DNA from: Punica granatum
Lineage: Eukaryota > Streptophyta > Magnoliopsida > Myrtales > Lythraceae
Length of the DNA: 64,000 nucleotides
Reading direction: 5' to 3'
NCBI RefSeq assembly: GCF_007655135.1
Contig: NC_045130.1
Span: 26,532,605-26,596,604 of the forward strand
The notes beneath the pieces were generated by a model, which saw only the letters and a list, made by a program, of their open reading frames with translations, was not told the DNA's origin and searched no databases. Shown here in pieces: positions 23,061-34,702 of this stretch; the stretch's first letter is position 1; every line of letters starts with the position of its first letter. Both the position numbers and the translations under genes were made by a program.

Positions 23061-23464
23061 TGTCACGGGCTTGCTATTTTATCTAGCGTTCCCTACCCGT
23101 GCGACCCTAGAATCGCTATTCTAGGCAGCCTTTCCCTTTGCAGAACTTCTAGAGAGAGAAACTAGAGAGAGAAGCTCTGGAGAATGATACTTGTATTGCT
23201 TTTTCAAGTATCTGTACAAATGAGAAGGTGAAGCCCTTATATAGGCACTTGGTATTTAATGTACATCCAACTACTTCTACTATCTACCGGTATAAATGCA
23301 ATTATCCCAACTACCGATATTAATTACAAAAGACTCGGGTGACTTCTAGAAGGTTCGGGGACCGAGGCTCTCTAGAAGACTCCATTGCACGCATTTCCTA
23401 GCAAACCTCAACAACTTCGGGCTCCCTCGATCATCTTCGATGTTAGGAAGGTCCGTTCGTAACA
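23061..23464 (-). repeat. 5' LTR of the chromovirus
   Basis: Ends are TGTCAC and GTAACA on the plus strand. It contains repeated GAGAGAGAAACTAGAGAG motifs and, read on the minus strand, a TATA-like CCTATATAAGG at about 23237-23247. Confidence 0.9.
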
Positions 23465-24417
23465 CCATCATCACAAAGTCACTTTACTTATCGTTCCATT
23501 TTTTTCTTGCGCAGATGGATCCGGTCGGGGTTTATAGCATGGAGCAGCGCTATTGCTGAGGCTGATTAGCCTTCTTTACATATGTTAATTTAATCGTTTT
23601 TGTGTAAAATAGCTTCGATTTGGATTTTAGTAAATGATTTCGATAAATAAAAATTTGTTATTTTATTAGAACTAAGTCGAGGAGGTGTCCTGGGAAGGTC
23701 AGCAGTCAGAGTCGATCGACTCCCTCTTCAGCAGTCAGAGTCGACCGGATCTATTGCATGGCCTAAGACATTGAGACAAAGGATTATTTCACAAAACAGG
23801 AATTCGGATTAGAAACTAATTTCAGAATTGCCCAGATAATTTCGAAGAATCAACTTCTTGTGTTTCTGAAATAAGGGTCGATTGGCGCTCTCTACAGTGC
23901 ATATAGAGCTGGTCAGCCTTCCTTGCGCCTCTCAGATTAAATCGATTTCTAATCCGAATTTGGCTTGGTTATATTGGGATGGATGGGCTACATGTCTGTG
24001 TTGCATGGGCTGCATATGTCTGTGTTGCGCGATGAATGAACGTCTGGTCACGAGACTTCTCGGGTCACGAACCGGGGGAGGTACCTCACTGTGGCGCCTC
24101 CATGGACATGGGGCCGGCTGTCATGTTTCCTTTTTGGGCTTTTGGGTTTAATTTCTGTACATATCATACGGGAATCGGTATAATGGATAATCTTGGATGT
24201 TGATTGCTTAGATATAGACAATGTCGGAGATAGTATCATGCTAAGTCTGTGGGTTATAAGGCTGGATGGATATCAACTGCATATTTTCCGCACCTGGCTG
24301 CTGATCTTCAACTTAATCGAATAGATTACATTTACTGACAATTTAAATTTATTTTGTAAAATATTATGTAATAAGAAAGAAATACTGAAATGATTAAATT
24401 ACTTTTTATTTAAAAAA

Positions 24418-24846
24418 AAGTAAATTTCACTGGTGGTCTAAAAAATTTTTATAAATATTTCAATATGATACATAAAGTTTTTTTTGCTACTTGATGGTAC
24501 AAAATGCTTCAAAGTTGTTTCAGTATAGTACAAACCGTCATTTCATCATTGACGTCGTCAAGCCGTCCTTTACAAGATATGTAAATTTTGCACCATCATG
24601 TAGCTTACGTAAAACATTTTGTACTATTAAGTTACAACTTCAAAACATTTTGCATCATCATGTAACGTCCAACAAAAACCGATTTTGCATCATTAGCTTC
24701 GGGTTGAAGGCGTCAATGGCGAGATGCCGGTTTGTATTATACTGGAACAACTTTAAAATATTTTGTACCATCAAGTAGTAAAAAAAACTTTTTGTATCAT
24801 ATTGAAATATTTGTAAAATATTTTGGACCACTAGTATAATTTACCC
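24418..24846. mobile_element. Mutator-like MITE, copy 1
   Basis: Ends are AAGTAAATTTCACTGGTGG and, inverted, GGGTAAATTATACTAGTGG, followed inward by the shared CTACTTGATGGTACAAAATG motif on both arms. TTTAAAAAA flanks both sides (24409-24417, 24847-24855), the 9-bp duplication expected for Mutator-type elements. No coding capacity. Confidence 0.85.
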
Positions 24847-25359
24847 TTTAAAAAAATATGAAGTAATGGGTGGTTTAGGGTTTTTTTTTTTTCCCTGGCC
24901 AAGCTGAGGACAGCATTTTTCTTTTTTCGGCCGACGAAGAAAAAAGGGAGAGAACATGAGTATATGGGGAAAAAAGGGGAAAAGAATGGATATTTTGGTA
25001 CCAAGCCCGTGGAATCGTTCAATTATCACCTAGGAAGAAGACTTTCTTTGAAGAATTGATTCTGCCAACACCAAAATTCAAAAGGATCATTAGTCGGAAA
25101 TTTCATCTTAAGATGATGATGAATTATTAGCATCATTATTAGCCCATCATATCAAAATGCGTAAAGTGTGTGATGCACTTTATGCTTCCGCAAAACAAAA
25201 ATATTTATTAGCCTTTCTCCTCTTCCTTTTAAAAGTTCATGAGGGCATCCTTTTCCTCTACCTTTCCCTTCCCCTTTAGGAGCTCGAGGGTCCTTTTTAT
25301 TAGAAAACAAGTAAATAAATAATAAATAAATATATAAACAAAAACCGCGATCTGTATTA

Positions 25360-25515
25360 ACTTGAGGTTATAAGTTTTAGATATTTATTTTTCTTAAATG
25401 AGATCTCGAGTTCAAGTCTTATGAATGAAAAAAATTTATGTTGAAAGAACTTTATCATTAGTGAGATGACTCAATTTAAATTAGTCGAAATACATTGAGT
25501 TTCCGATTACTAGTT
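25360..25515 (+). mobile_element. SINE-like fragment, family B
   Basis: GATCTCGAGTTCAAGTCTTATGAATG...TTATGTTG.AAGAACTTTATC.TTAGTGAG matches the copy at 32509-32693 in the B-box and downstream part. It is degenerate and its ends are not defined. Confidence 0.5.
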
Positions 25516-25739
25516 ACACGCTAAAAGACCGCCTTGTGCATATTTGCCAAACAACATCGTGACGGAGACTCTACCCACCGTATTTATTGAAAATAATTAA
25601 ATAATAATCACATAAAGTCATAAATCATTCTACCCAATGGCTGTTCCTATTTGACCAGTTTTTTCAAAGACTTGTATGCAATTCACACCCGACCGAAACT
25701 GAACCAGCCAACCCTCTTCATCGCCACCGCCATCAGAAC

Positions 25740-26896
25740 ATGGAGGGAGAGCTCAACAACTTACTCTTGGTATGGATCTCCGCAGCCGCCTCCCTCTGCT
25801 ACTGCCACGCCGCCTCCAAGCTCGCCCCGGCCGGCCCCACGAGGCTGCTCTGCCTCCTCCCGGTGGTCTGCCTCTTCTTGGTCCTCCCTCTTAGGCTCAC
25901 CACCATCTCCCTTGGCGGCCTAACCTCCTTCTTCCTCACATGGCTCGCCAACTTCAAGCTCCTCCTACTCGCCTTCGGGCAGGGCCCGCTCTGCTCTGAC
26001 CAGCTGCCCCCACTCCCCCGGTTCCTCGCCATCGCCTGCCTCCCCATCAAGCTCCAGGCTCCGCCTCCCGAAAGCCATGACAAGGCCACTACGAAGGTAT
26101 TCGGTCTGAAATTTTCTTGATAAGTTATTATGTACATATATGTACTAACCTACCTACCCTTGCGGCATGCGGATGGATGTCACAGAAGGGCTTGAAGTCG
26201 CCGCTGAACTATGCCGGCAAGTGCGTGCTGCTGGCATTGCTCGTGCCGGTCTATGAGAAGGACTGGATTCACCCCAAGGTCATCATGTTGATGTACGCGG
26301 TCTACATGTACATTGGCCTCGAGGTCAGCCTCGCCATCGTCGGCGCAGTGGCTTATGCCTTCACCGGCGTCCTCCTCGAGCCGCAGTTCGACGAGCCCTA
26401 CCTGTCCACCTCCCTCCAAGACTTCTGGGGCCGGCGCTGGAACCTCATGGTAACCAGCATCCTCCACCCCTCCGTCTACGATCCTGTCCGATTGATCTCT
26501 GCCCGGATGATCGGGCGGAGGTGGGCTTCCCTGCCTGCAGCCTTCTCAGTCTTCCTTGTGTCGGGGCTGATGCACGAGCTGATTTTCTACCACATCGGGA
26601 GGAGGGACCCCACGTGGGTGGTCACGTGCTTCTTTTTGCTCCACGGGGTGTCGGTGGCGGCCGAGATCGGACTGAAGAAAGCCATCAGGTGGCGGCTTCC
26701 AGCAGCGGTTTCCTGCCCCCTGACGGTGGGGTACATCACAGCGACAGGGCTGTGGCTCTTTATTCCGCCCTTGCTGGAGTGCGATGCCGTTCCTAAGGCC
26801 CGGAGGGAGAGCCGGGCCGTGATAGAGCTGTTAAAGGGGTTCTGGAGCCTTTTACGATTCAGCTCCATTACCATAGCGAGCACATTGAAAAATTAG
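25740..26896 (+). CDS. Wax synthase (long-chain-alcohol O-fatty-acyltransferase-like), copy 2
   Basis: Spliced from 25740-26096 and 26186-26896, giving 355 residues. It is a paralogue of copy 1 with the same start (MEGELNN), the same single intron position after codon 119 and the same length. Exon 1 has three hydrophobic segments. Exon 2 has DFWGRRWNLMV, ILHPSVYDP and SGLMHEL, whose His249 is the expected MBOAT catalytic residue, followed by YHIGRRDPTW and a C-terminal PKARRE block. The 89-bp intron (AAG|GTATTC to CACAG|AAGGG) is a normal short plant intron. The start is supported by the equal start in copy 1 and by loss of homology just upstream. It is probably an ER enzyme making wax or sterol esters; the substrate cannot be read from the sequence. 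Confidence 0.92.
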
Positions 26897-29209
26897 AGTA
26901 TCAAAAAATTTGATTTTATGAAACCTTAATTACTTGGGTTCCGACCAGATTCAAAACAATGTTATAATATAAGTGGGGACGACATTTGATTAAAGATTTA
27001 GTGGTTGCGGAATAAAGGAGGAGGCCCTCATAGAGAACAAGTAGATATGTGGTATTTTCATGGCAACTCGTGGCCACTTGACATCTTTGCCCAAAACTCG
27101 TCAATGTCAACGGCTGATTTTCTTATATTTACAGTTCAGAGTACGAACAGATTTTAGGTGCAACGCTCACAAAGGAAACTTCAAAATATTTGATTTATTG
27201 ATTAAGGAGGAGCTCATGTATTTATTTGATTCCAGATTCGAAATCCATTGGAATCACCAGAATAACTTTGACGTGATTATTCACTTCGTATTAAGAGTTC
27301 ATAAAATCTCAGGTATTAGTCAGGCGAAACCCAACTACCTTGAACAAAAAAAAATAAAAAAATAAAAATCTCAAGAAGGAAAATTAATTTCCTTTCCCCC
27401 AAAAGAAGAGTTATGTGTATATTCATTATGTCTAAAAATCTCGACGTACATGAGTTGTTCATGACAAGGGAATTAAAGAATTGACAATCTCTTTTTCATT
27501 TCTTTGTAATAGATCCATGGCTCATTTGTAATCGGGGAAAAAAGAAAAAGATTGAGAATCTTGAGCTTATTAGAGCAAATTGGGATGCTACCTAATTTGC
27601 CACTAAAAATGGCTTATCTCCTGATAAGCGCAACACTGACCGATTGGAGCTCTCTAATTTGTTGTTGAAGGAAAATTTCAACTAGTGTAGTGTATTCATG
27701 CATTTTTCAAATAGGTATATGCATTCAGTTGAACTATTAGAAGTTGTACTATAGCCTTAGAACATAAATGAGAAATATTCATCTTTTCCAGCTACAAAAG
27801 AATTCATGTTGTGTAAATAGATAAAGGAAGTGACATAATGGACTTTACTAGAGGGTAAGAGCGAAAAATCCATTGAAAACATTTTGAAGCGGGTCAGATT
27901 TATGTCCGAATTGGATTAATGCAAATAAAGGTGCCAAATCTTCCGAATGTAGAGTTATGATACAAATGCCCAGGTTATTCAAACAATTTACAATATCGCC
28001 ACTCTTCTCTACTTTCGCATGATGCGAATGTGAGAAACTTTATCATAAACTTCAGGACGAAGGAAAATGTTATTTCTGCCGAAATGGAGACGAAGCTTCT
28101 CCTCGGCTTCCTATACAATCACAAACTTTCTATACGATAAAACTAGGGATGCGTGCACGCACTTTGTTTCGAGTACAAAAGGTTCCTCGTATAATATATT
28201 AGATAGATGCAATATAAAAAAATTATTATTTGTAGTAGCCGCTTATTTATATATATATATATATATATATATGACTATAATATCGTAAAATAATAGATTT
28301 GAAATGTTTATAGATCTTATTATATGAATAGATGAAAATATTACTTGTACTTCAAAAAGTATGTGTATGATCTCTTTATGCTTTGTTTGAAGTTTATTTA
28401 TAATAGTTATAAAATTATGTTCTATTTTACTACGCTATTTTCTCAATCGATATTTGTTAGGATATTTAAATATATGAAAAGAATTTATTGGATACTTTTA
28501 ATAAGAAAACCATTATCATATATCATGACTTATTATATAATCATGGTATACACCGAAAAGTATATGGTACTTTAAGTTTCTTTCAAACATCTGCTACTAT
28601 TACAAAGTATTAAATGAATTACCAAAAAACTTCATTATATTAAAAAGACCTTATTAGTTCTCAAGAAACTACCAATATAATCAATTTTATTAATTTAATT
28701 TCCAAAATAATTAGAAAGTCCTCCTCTCTTAACACTCACATTAGCGTAGAACACATATTTCGATAAGAAAATGAAAGAAATACTTGAAGTGAACCTCTTA
28801 TTGAACCACTTTTCTTTCTATAAACATAAAACTTAATTGTACTTATTATAAAATATCATTAGAATTTTATATATGGCGTTAATCAATTGTTATTATTTTT
28901 TAGAAATTATTATTATGATATATTATTTTTTAATAATATTTTTTTATATTTCTATGCATGGCGCGTACGATCTTTAGTGTGAGTTTTGTGATTGGAGAAT
29001 ATTCGCGATTGGGAGGCCTACTTGAACCTATATTAATTAGCTAGTAGACTTTAACACACCGAAAAATCGCAAATAAAAAATGACTATTTAAATTGGTGAC
29101 TAATTATTGAACCGATAACCGGGTGACTAATAGAAATAGATTTTTTATCAGCATGGATTTGATCGCATTGGTTTTAGGTGAGTTGGCCTCATCATTATTA
29201 TTATTATAA
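26897..29209. other. Spacer, no gene recognised
   Basis: AT-rich, with a TA microsatellite at about 28246-28271. Short open frames here (for example 28067-28288) match no family I know and have plain AT-biased composition. Confidence 0.5.
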
Positions 29210-29675
29210 GGGGTAATTACACTGGTGGTCCAAAAAGTTTCACTAATGTACCAAGTTGGTCCAAAAAGTTTTTTTTGCTACTTGATGGTACAAAATGTTT
29301 CAAAGTAGTAATATAATAGTACAAACCGTTATCTCGCCATTGACGTCGTCATCTCGTCATTGACATGTGTGGACCTTTAAGTTAATTAAAGAAATATTTT
29401 GTACCATTATGTTACATTTGTAAAACATTTTGGACCATTAAGTGATAACTTCAAAAGAGTTTGAACCATCATGTAACATTTCACCAACTCCTAAAAACAT
29501 ATCAGAGTCACGTGTCGGCCACGTCAGCTTCGCTTGACGGTGTTAATGGTGAGATAACGGATTGTACTATCATGTTACACTTTTGAAACATTTTGTATCA
29601 TCAAGTAGCAAAAAAAAATTTTGGACCAACTTGATACATTAGTGAAACTTTTTGAACCACCAGTGTAATTACCCC
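29210..29675. mobile_element. Mutator-like MITE, copy 2, in a LINE tail
   Basis: GGGGTAATTACACTGGTGG and its inverted copy at the right end bound a 466-bp element, with the inner arms CTACTTGATGGTACAAAATG and its reverse. Flanks are TTATTATAA (29201-29209) and TTATTATTA (29676-29684), a 9-bp duplication with one difference. The host sequence is the TAA-rich 3' tail of a LINE fragment. Confidence 0.85.
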
Positions 29676-30310
29676 TTATTATTATTATTTTATAGATAAT
29701 AATGATTCATTTATGAGGAAAACAACCAAGAACACGGGGTATACAAAGCCCTTCGAAGATCGTAAATGAGCAAAAAAAAAAGAGAATCAAACAAAGAACT
29801 GAAAATGGAAAAGACAAGATTAAGAGCAAAGATCAGACAATAAAGGGATGATTCCATGAATCGCAGAAGTCCACTGGGACCAAGTTGAACTAAAAGCCTG
29901 AAGTATATAAGAAAGAGACTTCTCAGAGTCTTCAAAGGTCTTTTGATTTCTCTCCAACCATATTGTCCAAGCAATAAAGAAAGGAATAGCACTCCATAGT
30001 TTCTTGTTACCTTGTCTTGACGTAATTCAAGCTTTTAATAATATCTGCGAAGGAATGCGGGAGGTAAACACTAACACCAGCAACCTTCAAAACATTAATA
30101 CTAAAGGAAAGAGGCAACTCTACAGTGGATTAACAGATGATTAACTGGTTCTCCATGTTGCTTACGCATGCAGCACAAATCCACAATGTAAAGTCCTCTT
30201 TTTCTCAAATTATCCGAAGTCAGAATCCTTCCTCGGGCTACCGACCAACCAAAAAGAGCGATCCTTTTGGTGGCACTTTGTTCCTCCAAATTTGTCTCCA
30301 TGGAAAAGAG
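29676..30310 (-). mobile_element. LINE fragment, 3' end (zf-RVT region to tail)
   Basis: On the minus strand 30101-30301 reads FGWSVARGRILTSDNLRKRG, then VDLCCMRKQHGE and NHLLIHC, the zf-RVT region of a plant L1 ORF2. 29711-29992 continues, in shifted frames, to the ORF end. A short 3' UTR ends in a TAA-type tail (TTATTATT on the plus strand), into which the MITE at 29210 inserted. It is a different LINE lineage from that at 5767-10361 and is 5' truncated. Confidence 0.75.
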
Positions 30311-30482
30311 GAATTACCCAAATCAACAAGATTTATCCTTTAGTGGGTATCGGATGTCAGTTTTGTAATTGGTGAAAAACTCACATCTCGGAAAAGATTT
30401 TCCCTTAATGTGTCGATCTCGCTCGAATATAGATTAATTGGAGACTTAACAAACTTCAAAATAACCAGTAGTACACATCTGA

Positions 30483-30515
<33 letters not shown>

Positions 30516-31100
30516 TAAATATAATAAAATAAAAAATACTAAAATTTATTAAAAAAGGGAAAGGAGGGACGGGGGAGCGGGTGGGAAGCAAATGGTGAAA
30601 AGTTTGATTGCATCAGGAATCTACATGACCCTAAATTTTCTATAGCTTATGATTTTCTTAAAAAAAATAATGAATATGAGTGTTCTTTTATCCTCTTAAT
30701 AATCAATCTAAAAATCATTCTAATTCGAAATTTTTACTTACAATAGTATGAGATGTAATTTACATAACATCCAAGGACTATTTAATATATGTGAGTGTTA
30801 GGAGGGATTATTAAGCAAATATATATATATATATATATCTTTTCGTCCAAATTAAGCAAACTTATTAGGTTGGGAGAATTTAAACTATTTTATAGCCAAA
30901 AGTTCCTAAATGCGAGAGGAATCAAAATTGACTATCAAGTGAATGCAACTTGGGAATTTGACTATGTTTCCAGTTAGTCAACGTTTCTTCTGTTGAAATT
31001 TTAAATAATTACATCAACAGCTATTTCAGAGTGCCCAATTTAGTCTTCGCTCATCGTGAAAATCAGTCACTTTCATAGATGTCACACTCTAGTAGATCAA
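30311..31100. other. Spacer with TA microsatellites
   Basis: TA repeats at about 30490-30513 and 30820-30838. No coding or mobile sequence recognised. Confidence 0.45.
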
Positions 31101-32430
31101 TCTAGAATAATATCAGGAGCTTTCAATCGTAAGTAATATTCATAAGCAATATCAGAAAAAGCGAATCTCTTCATATGGTCGGATATACAACAGATGCCCT
31201 TCACAGCTGATCAAACCAGGAACCCACGACCAAACCGCTACCAGCCCAATTCTCAAAAGGCGGAGGAGGGAGATGCCACAAGCGGCTGGAGGGAGTAGAG
31301 AACCTGTAACAATAGATATGAAAAACAGTAGAAGGCCGAGGTGCCGCTGGTGCCAACCAGTCTAAGAGTGTGCACGGATACCGAGTATATCCAGAACCGG
31401 TCAGAACGTACCCGTTATGATAGGGTCCATGTAACTTATATTGAAAATATGGTAGAATCTGAGTATTAAAATAAGAAATCGGTGAAATCAGTTTCGGTTC
31501 CGATTCCTACATATAGGATACCCAAAATTGGAACCGGAATTGATACCCGGATCCGGATAATAGTAACTATATATATATATATAAAAAAAAAGGGACACTG
31601 AAAGTCTAAAACCAAGCCTAAACCCCATAATCTCTATCTTCTCTCTCTCGCTGCTCCGTCTCCATATTCCCAAACACCCTTACCACTGGCCTTGAGATCA
31701 AGAGATTTCCCAAGCTCGAAATCATGTCCAAGTCCTTCTCCCCTAGAAGATCGATGGCATCATTGGTTACGTAGTCGTAGGTCAGGCAGCATCCCCTCTC
31801 ATGCGTCCTCATCAGCATTGTCGTCGTGAAATTGTTCTGCGACTTCACGTCGAACAAGGCCCCGAAGTAGAGCAGATTGAGGAGATCCTTGAGGTCCGAG
31901 TCCTTTGAAGGGGCGGGGGCAAATTCCTCCGACAGAGGGGAGACCTGGTAGCGCTGGATGGCGAGGTTAAGCTCCTCCTGGAGGGCGATGCTGAGTTGGG
32001 AGGGAGGGGGGAGCTTCTCAAGCTCGTCGATGGAGGCGATGACGAAGGGCAGCCTCCAACCCATTGCTCCAACCCAGATCGTCTCCATCTTCTTCCTTTC
32101 GCTGCTCCGTCCCCCGCAATCTCCATTAGGTCCTCGATAATTTACAGATTCCAACATGATATCCGGAACCTGTGGTATAATAGAAAGTCCGAATAGATTT
32201 CGGTTTTAAGATTTAACAAGGTAGGGTCCAATTTCAAAATATTGAAACATATCCCTTATAGAGTATGGTCCAGGTATCGTGAAAAAAAAAAAAAAAGATA
32301 TCTGACCTTATCACCCCTACCAACCACAACATATCCGAGAAACTCCAGCTGCAGGTGGGGCATGATATGCAGTTGTTCACTATGCCTTCTTGATTCTAGA
32401 ATAAAATCAGGAGCTTTCAATCATAAGTAA
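31101..32430. repeat. 1.3-kb segment bounded by about 36-bp direct repeats
   Basis: TCTAGAATAATATCAGGAGC...CAATCGTAAGTAAT (31102-31137) recurs as TCTAGAATAAAATCAGGAGC...CAATCATAAGTAAT (32394-32430). Between them is a gene fragment (31618-32088, minus) and repeated motifs such as TAGGGTCCA (near 31421 and 32221) and GTTTCGGTT (near 31490 and 32196). This could be an element carrying a gene piece or a repaired break. The bounds are certain, the nature is not. Confidence 0.6.
31618..32088 (-). pseudogene. Fragment of a conserved plant protein, name not recalled
   Basis: From METIWVGAMGW at 32088 the frame is open for about 157 codons. GC content and codon use are clearly those of a real gene, unlike the AT-rich surroundings. 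Visible blocks are ASIDELEKLPPPSQLS, DLLNLLYFGALFDVK, RTHERGCCLTYDYVT and GEKDLDMISSLGNLLISRPV. The text then changes abruptly to a low-complexity arginine/glutamate tail and a stop. The sequence just after the break (31648-31670) repeats the sequence around the start (SSERxKxE-type), so both ends carry a similar roughly 30-bp motif. I read it as an N-terminal piece of a longer gene, copied or captured. Function unknown to me. Confidence 0.6.
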
Positions 32431-32508
32431 TCTGCAGTTACTCACTATACCTTGATTATTGAGAATGCAGTTCTTCGCTATAACTTCTTGATCATATAAA
32501 GGCATGCC

Positions 32509-32693
32509 CTTTTTTTTTTTAATCCTAATATGCAGAAACCCAATTAGACCCCGACTAATTCGATCGAATTGAGTCGACCCACTAAGGAGTAAAGTTCTCC
32601 CAACATGAATTTTTTGTGTTTACAAAGGTTTGAACCTGAGATCTTGCTTTAGTGGAATAAGTGTCGAATCGCTTGAATCAACTCATGTTGGTT
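32509..32693 (-). mobile_element. SINE-like element, family B, with 12-bp target duplication
   Basis: TAAAGGCATGCC occurs at 32497-32508 and 32694-32705, directly flanking the element. The A-tail is the T-run at 32510-32520. On the minus strand it reads AACCAACATGAGTTGATTC, then CAGGTTCAAACC (B-box-like), then GGGTCGACTC and GGGGTCTAATTGGGTTTC. It is the best-preserved copy of this family here. Confidence 0.8.
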
Positions 32694-32705
32694 TAAAGGC
32701 ATGCC

Positions 32706-34636
32706 TTTCATTATTAGATACATTTGTTAATTTGTTATCTGTAAATAGCGATCTCTCCCTTAGATCTTCAAGTCTTCAAGTCCGACCTATGAAAAATCAC
32801 ATCAGTAATGTTTTTCCTTTTACGTATACTCAATCACTTGGTTTGAGAAAACATTTTTAGACCTTCCGCGATGTGTTCCACTTTAGTATTCCAAAATTTT
32901 TATCTAAACATTTCGATTCCAAAATGCATTCCTATTAAAGTACTTCAAGAGTAGTTGAGAGATTGCGAGTTCATTAGTTTTTGCTTCTCTTTTGTGTTTT
33001 AGGGTTTTAGGCTAAGACCATGCTAGCGACCCCGATAAGAGCGTGGGTGGCCGATGGGAGCCCCCCTATTCGAGGGATCCCAGTCACCGTTAGACCATGC
33101 CAGTGACCCCAATTTGGGGGTGGATGGCCGTACCGTCGGAGACACCCCCGACCCCCTTTTTGATTCCAGCCAGTCTGCCTTTCTTCTTCTTCTTTTTTTT
33201 TAAATAATTTGATATTATTTTTTATTTTGTTTTATTTATTTTAGGTCCCTCAGATTGCCTTTTATAAAAATTACCACAGAAAATATCACCACGTCGACAT
33301 TCCATCCATTTATACCGACGGCATGCTGTGTGATGAAAAAATGATTTTTTTCTCGTAGTATCATGAAATTATTGAAATTATGCTGTAGTGTGAAAACTGA
33401 AAAAATTTCATGCTACTTGATATTACTTTTCCTACTCTTGTCAAATGTTTTATAATATTATTCTCATAATGTACTTGACCTTAATTTACGATCGATTTAG
33501 CTTAGATTTTTACTATAGAAAAATAAAGAAGAAAAAAGATAAGGTTTAAGATGGTGACCTCGGCAGCATCGAGCTTAGATATCCGAAGAAGGGTGGACAT
33601 TAGGGGCATTTAGTTCGAGTATGGTTAGATTATATGAAATATGAGGATTGAAAAAAAAATTTTAATTATGTAATTTTTTTCTGAATTAAAATTTAAAATG
33701 TGATATTATTATATTTAGTAAATTATATTAGATTACGTTGAATGATAATATATTATTTATTTTTATTGAGATGATTATGGATCCAATAATCGTAATTTCT
33801 ATTATAATCTATTAACTTTACATGTTTTGAATGTAAAATTTTGTTGTAAAGTTCTAACTTAAACAAATAATTATAATCTTTATAAATAAAGGTAGTAAAA
33901 TAATAGGTAAAGTTCCAACTTTACCAACAAACGACCCCTAGAAACTTTAAAGAGCTGAAGATTGAAATTGAGCAAACCAAGAAGGCTGCAGACATTAAAT
34001 GACTTGCTTTGGATGGACGTACAGAGCGAAGATTAAAGTTCCATTTCCAAGAACATCAAAAAAACAAACAAGTCAACCGGCTTACAATAATACAAACAAA
34101 AACATTGAAGTCTACTTACGTTTTTTTTTTTTTCCCGGATGAATGAAGTCTACTTACTGGCAATGTCTACGGAGGTACGTCATTGCTTAGATGAAGATAT
34201 TTCGGATTTGACTCTTATCGGCTCGATTTGAGCATCCCTTTGTTGACCTTTTAACGATTTGAGCATCCCTTTCTTTACCTTTTATTTTCTCTTTATTAAG
34301 TTTATGTATCACCTTGTAATCCAAAAAAAATAAAGTATGCAAGAAGAATTATAGGGACTCAATTTACAATTTAAGGTAGTTTATGAACTTAATAGATAAA
34401 TATAGGAAAATAAATATAAGAATACGAAAAGTCTTACTTGTGAGAGTCAGGCACACAAACTCTTGATTTATAGATTATTAAGAACGTGTACGCCCCCGTT
34501 TTTGCATTTTAACAACTAACAAAAATTAAATGTTGGATGGAGACTTCTTAAACTTGCAATTGATGAGCTTTTATGACATCGGACCTCGATAATTCGGTAT
34601 TTAGTATTTACAGCCTGAGGGCCTACTCTGCTTCCT
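32706..34636. other. Spacer with repeat remnants
   Basis: 33000-33180 is a GC-richer stretch of GGGTGG/CCCCC blocks followed by TTTATTTTGTTTTATTT, similar in layout to 55955-56150. 33605-33935 has ends AGGGGCATTTAGTTCG and, inverted, AGGGGTCGTTTGTTGG around AT-rich DNA, a weak MITE candidate. No gene recognised. Confidence 0.4.
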
Positions 34637-34643
34637 TATAAAA
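34637..34643 (+). promoter_or_regulatory. TATA box of the cysteine-rich peptide gene
   Basis: TATAAAA lies 66 bp before the ATG at 34703. Transcription would start about 25-35 bp downstream, which excludes the ATG at 34643 and makes 34703 the first usable start. Confidence 0.7.
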
Positions 34644-34702
34644 TGGGCCTAAACCTTCTCCCTTCCTGGTCTGTCCGTCATCAACTCAAACAGCAAAAGG
34701 AA

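Larger units (their letters stand above)
18157..23464 (-). mobile_element. Ty3/gypsy chromovirus, full structure, defective
   Basis: Two 404-bp LTRs (18157-18560 and 23061-23464), a tRNA-Met primer site, gag, protease, reverse transcriptase, RNase H, integrase, chromodomain and a polypurine tract lie in that order on the minus strand. CCAT flanks both ends (18153-18156 and 23465-23468), a probable target-site duplication. By eye the LTRs differ at about 15 of 404 positions. At least three in-frame stops and several frameshifts make it non-autonomous. Confidence 0.95.
16413..24180 (+). mobile_element. LTR retroelement (plus strand) split by a chromovirus, incomplete
   Basis: It starts with a 1,348-bp LTR (TG...CA) followed by a tRNA-Met-type primer site. 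The internal part is interrupted by the Ty3/gypsy element at 18157-23464. Sequence on both sides shares unusual GGCCGATCGGC/GAGCCGATCGGC-like motifs (near 18105, 23700, 23880). No second LTR, and no gag or pol frame, was found, so the right limit of about 24180 is a guess. Confidence 0.6.
24181..25739. other. Spacer upstream of wax synthase copy 2
   Basis: Contains a Mutator-like MITE (24418-24846), a SINE fragment (25360-25515) and AT-rich DNA. 25650-25739 shares its sequence with the flanks of the other wax-synthase copies and is probably the 5' UTR and promoter of copy 2. Nothing coding was recognised. Confidence 0.5.

Noticed and set aside
34643..34702. Upstream ATG giving a 119-residue form of the cysteine-rich peptide
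   Set aside because: It coincides with the TATA box, so it should not be in the mRNA; the shorter form starts with a proper signal peptide.
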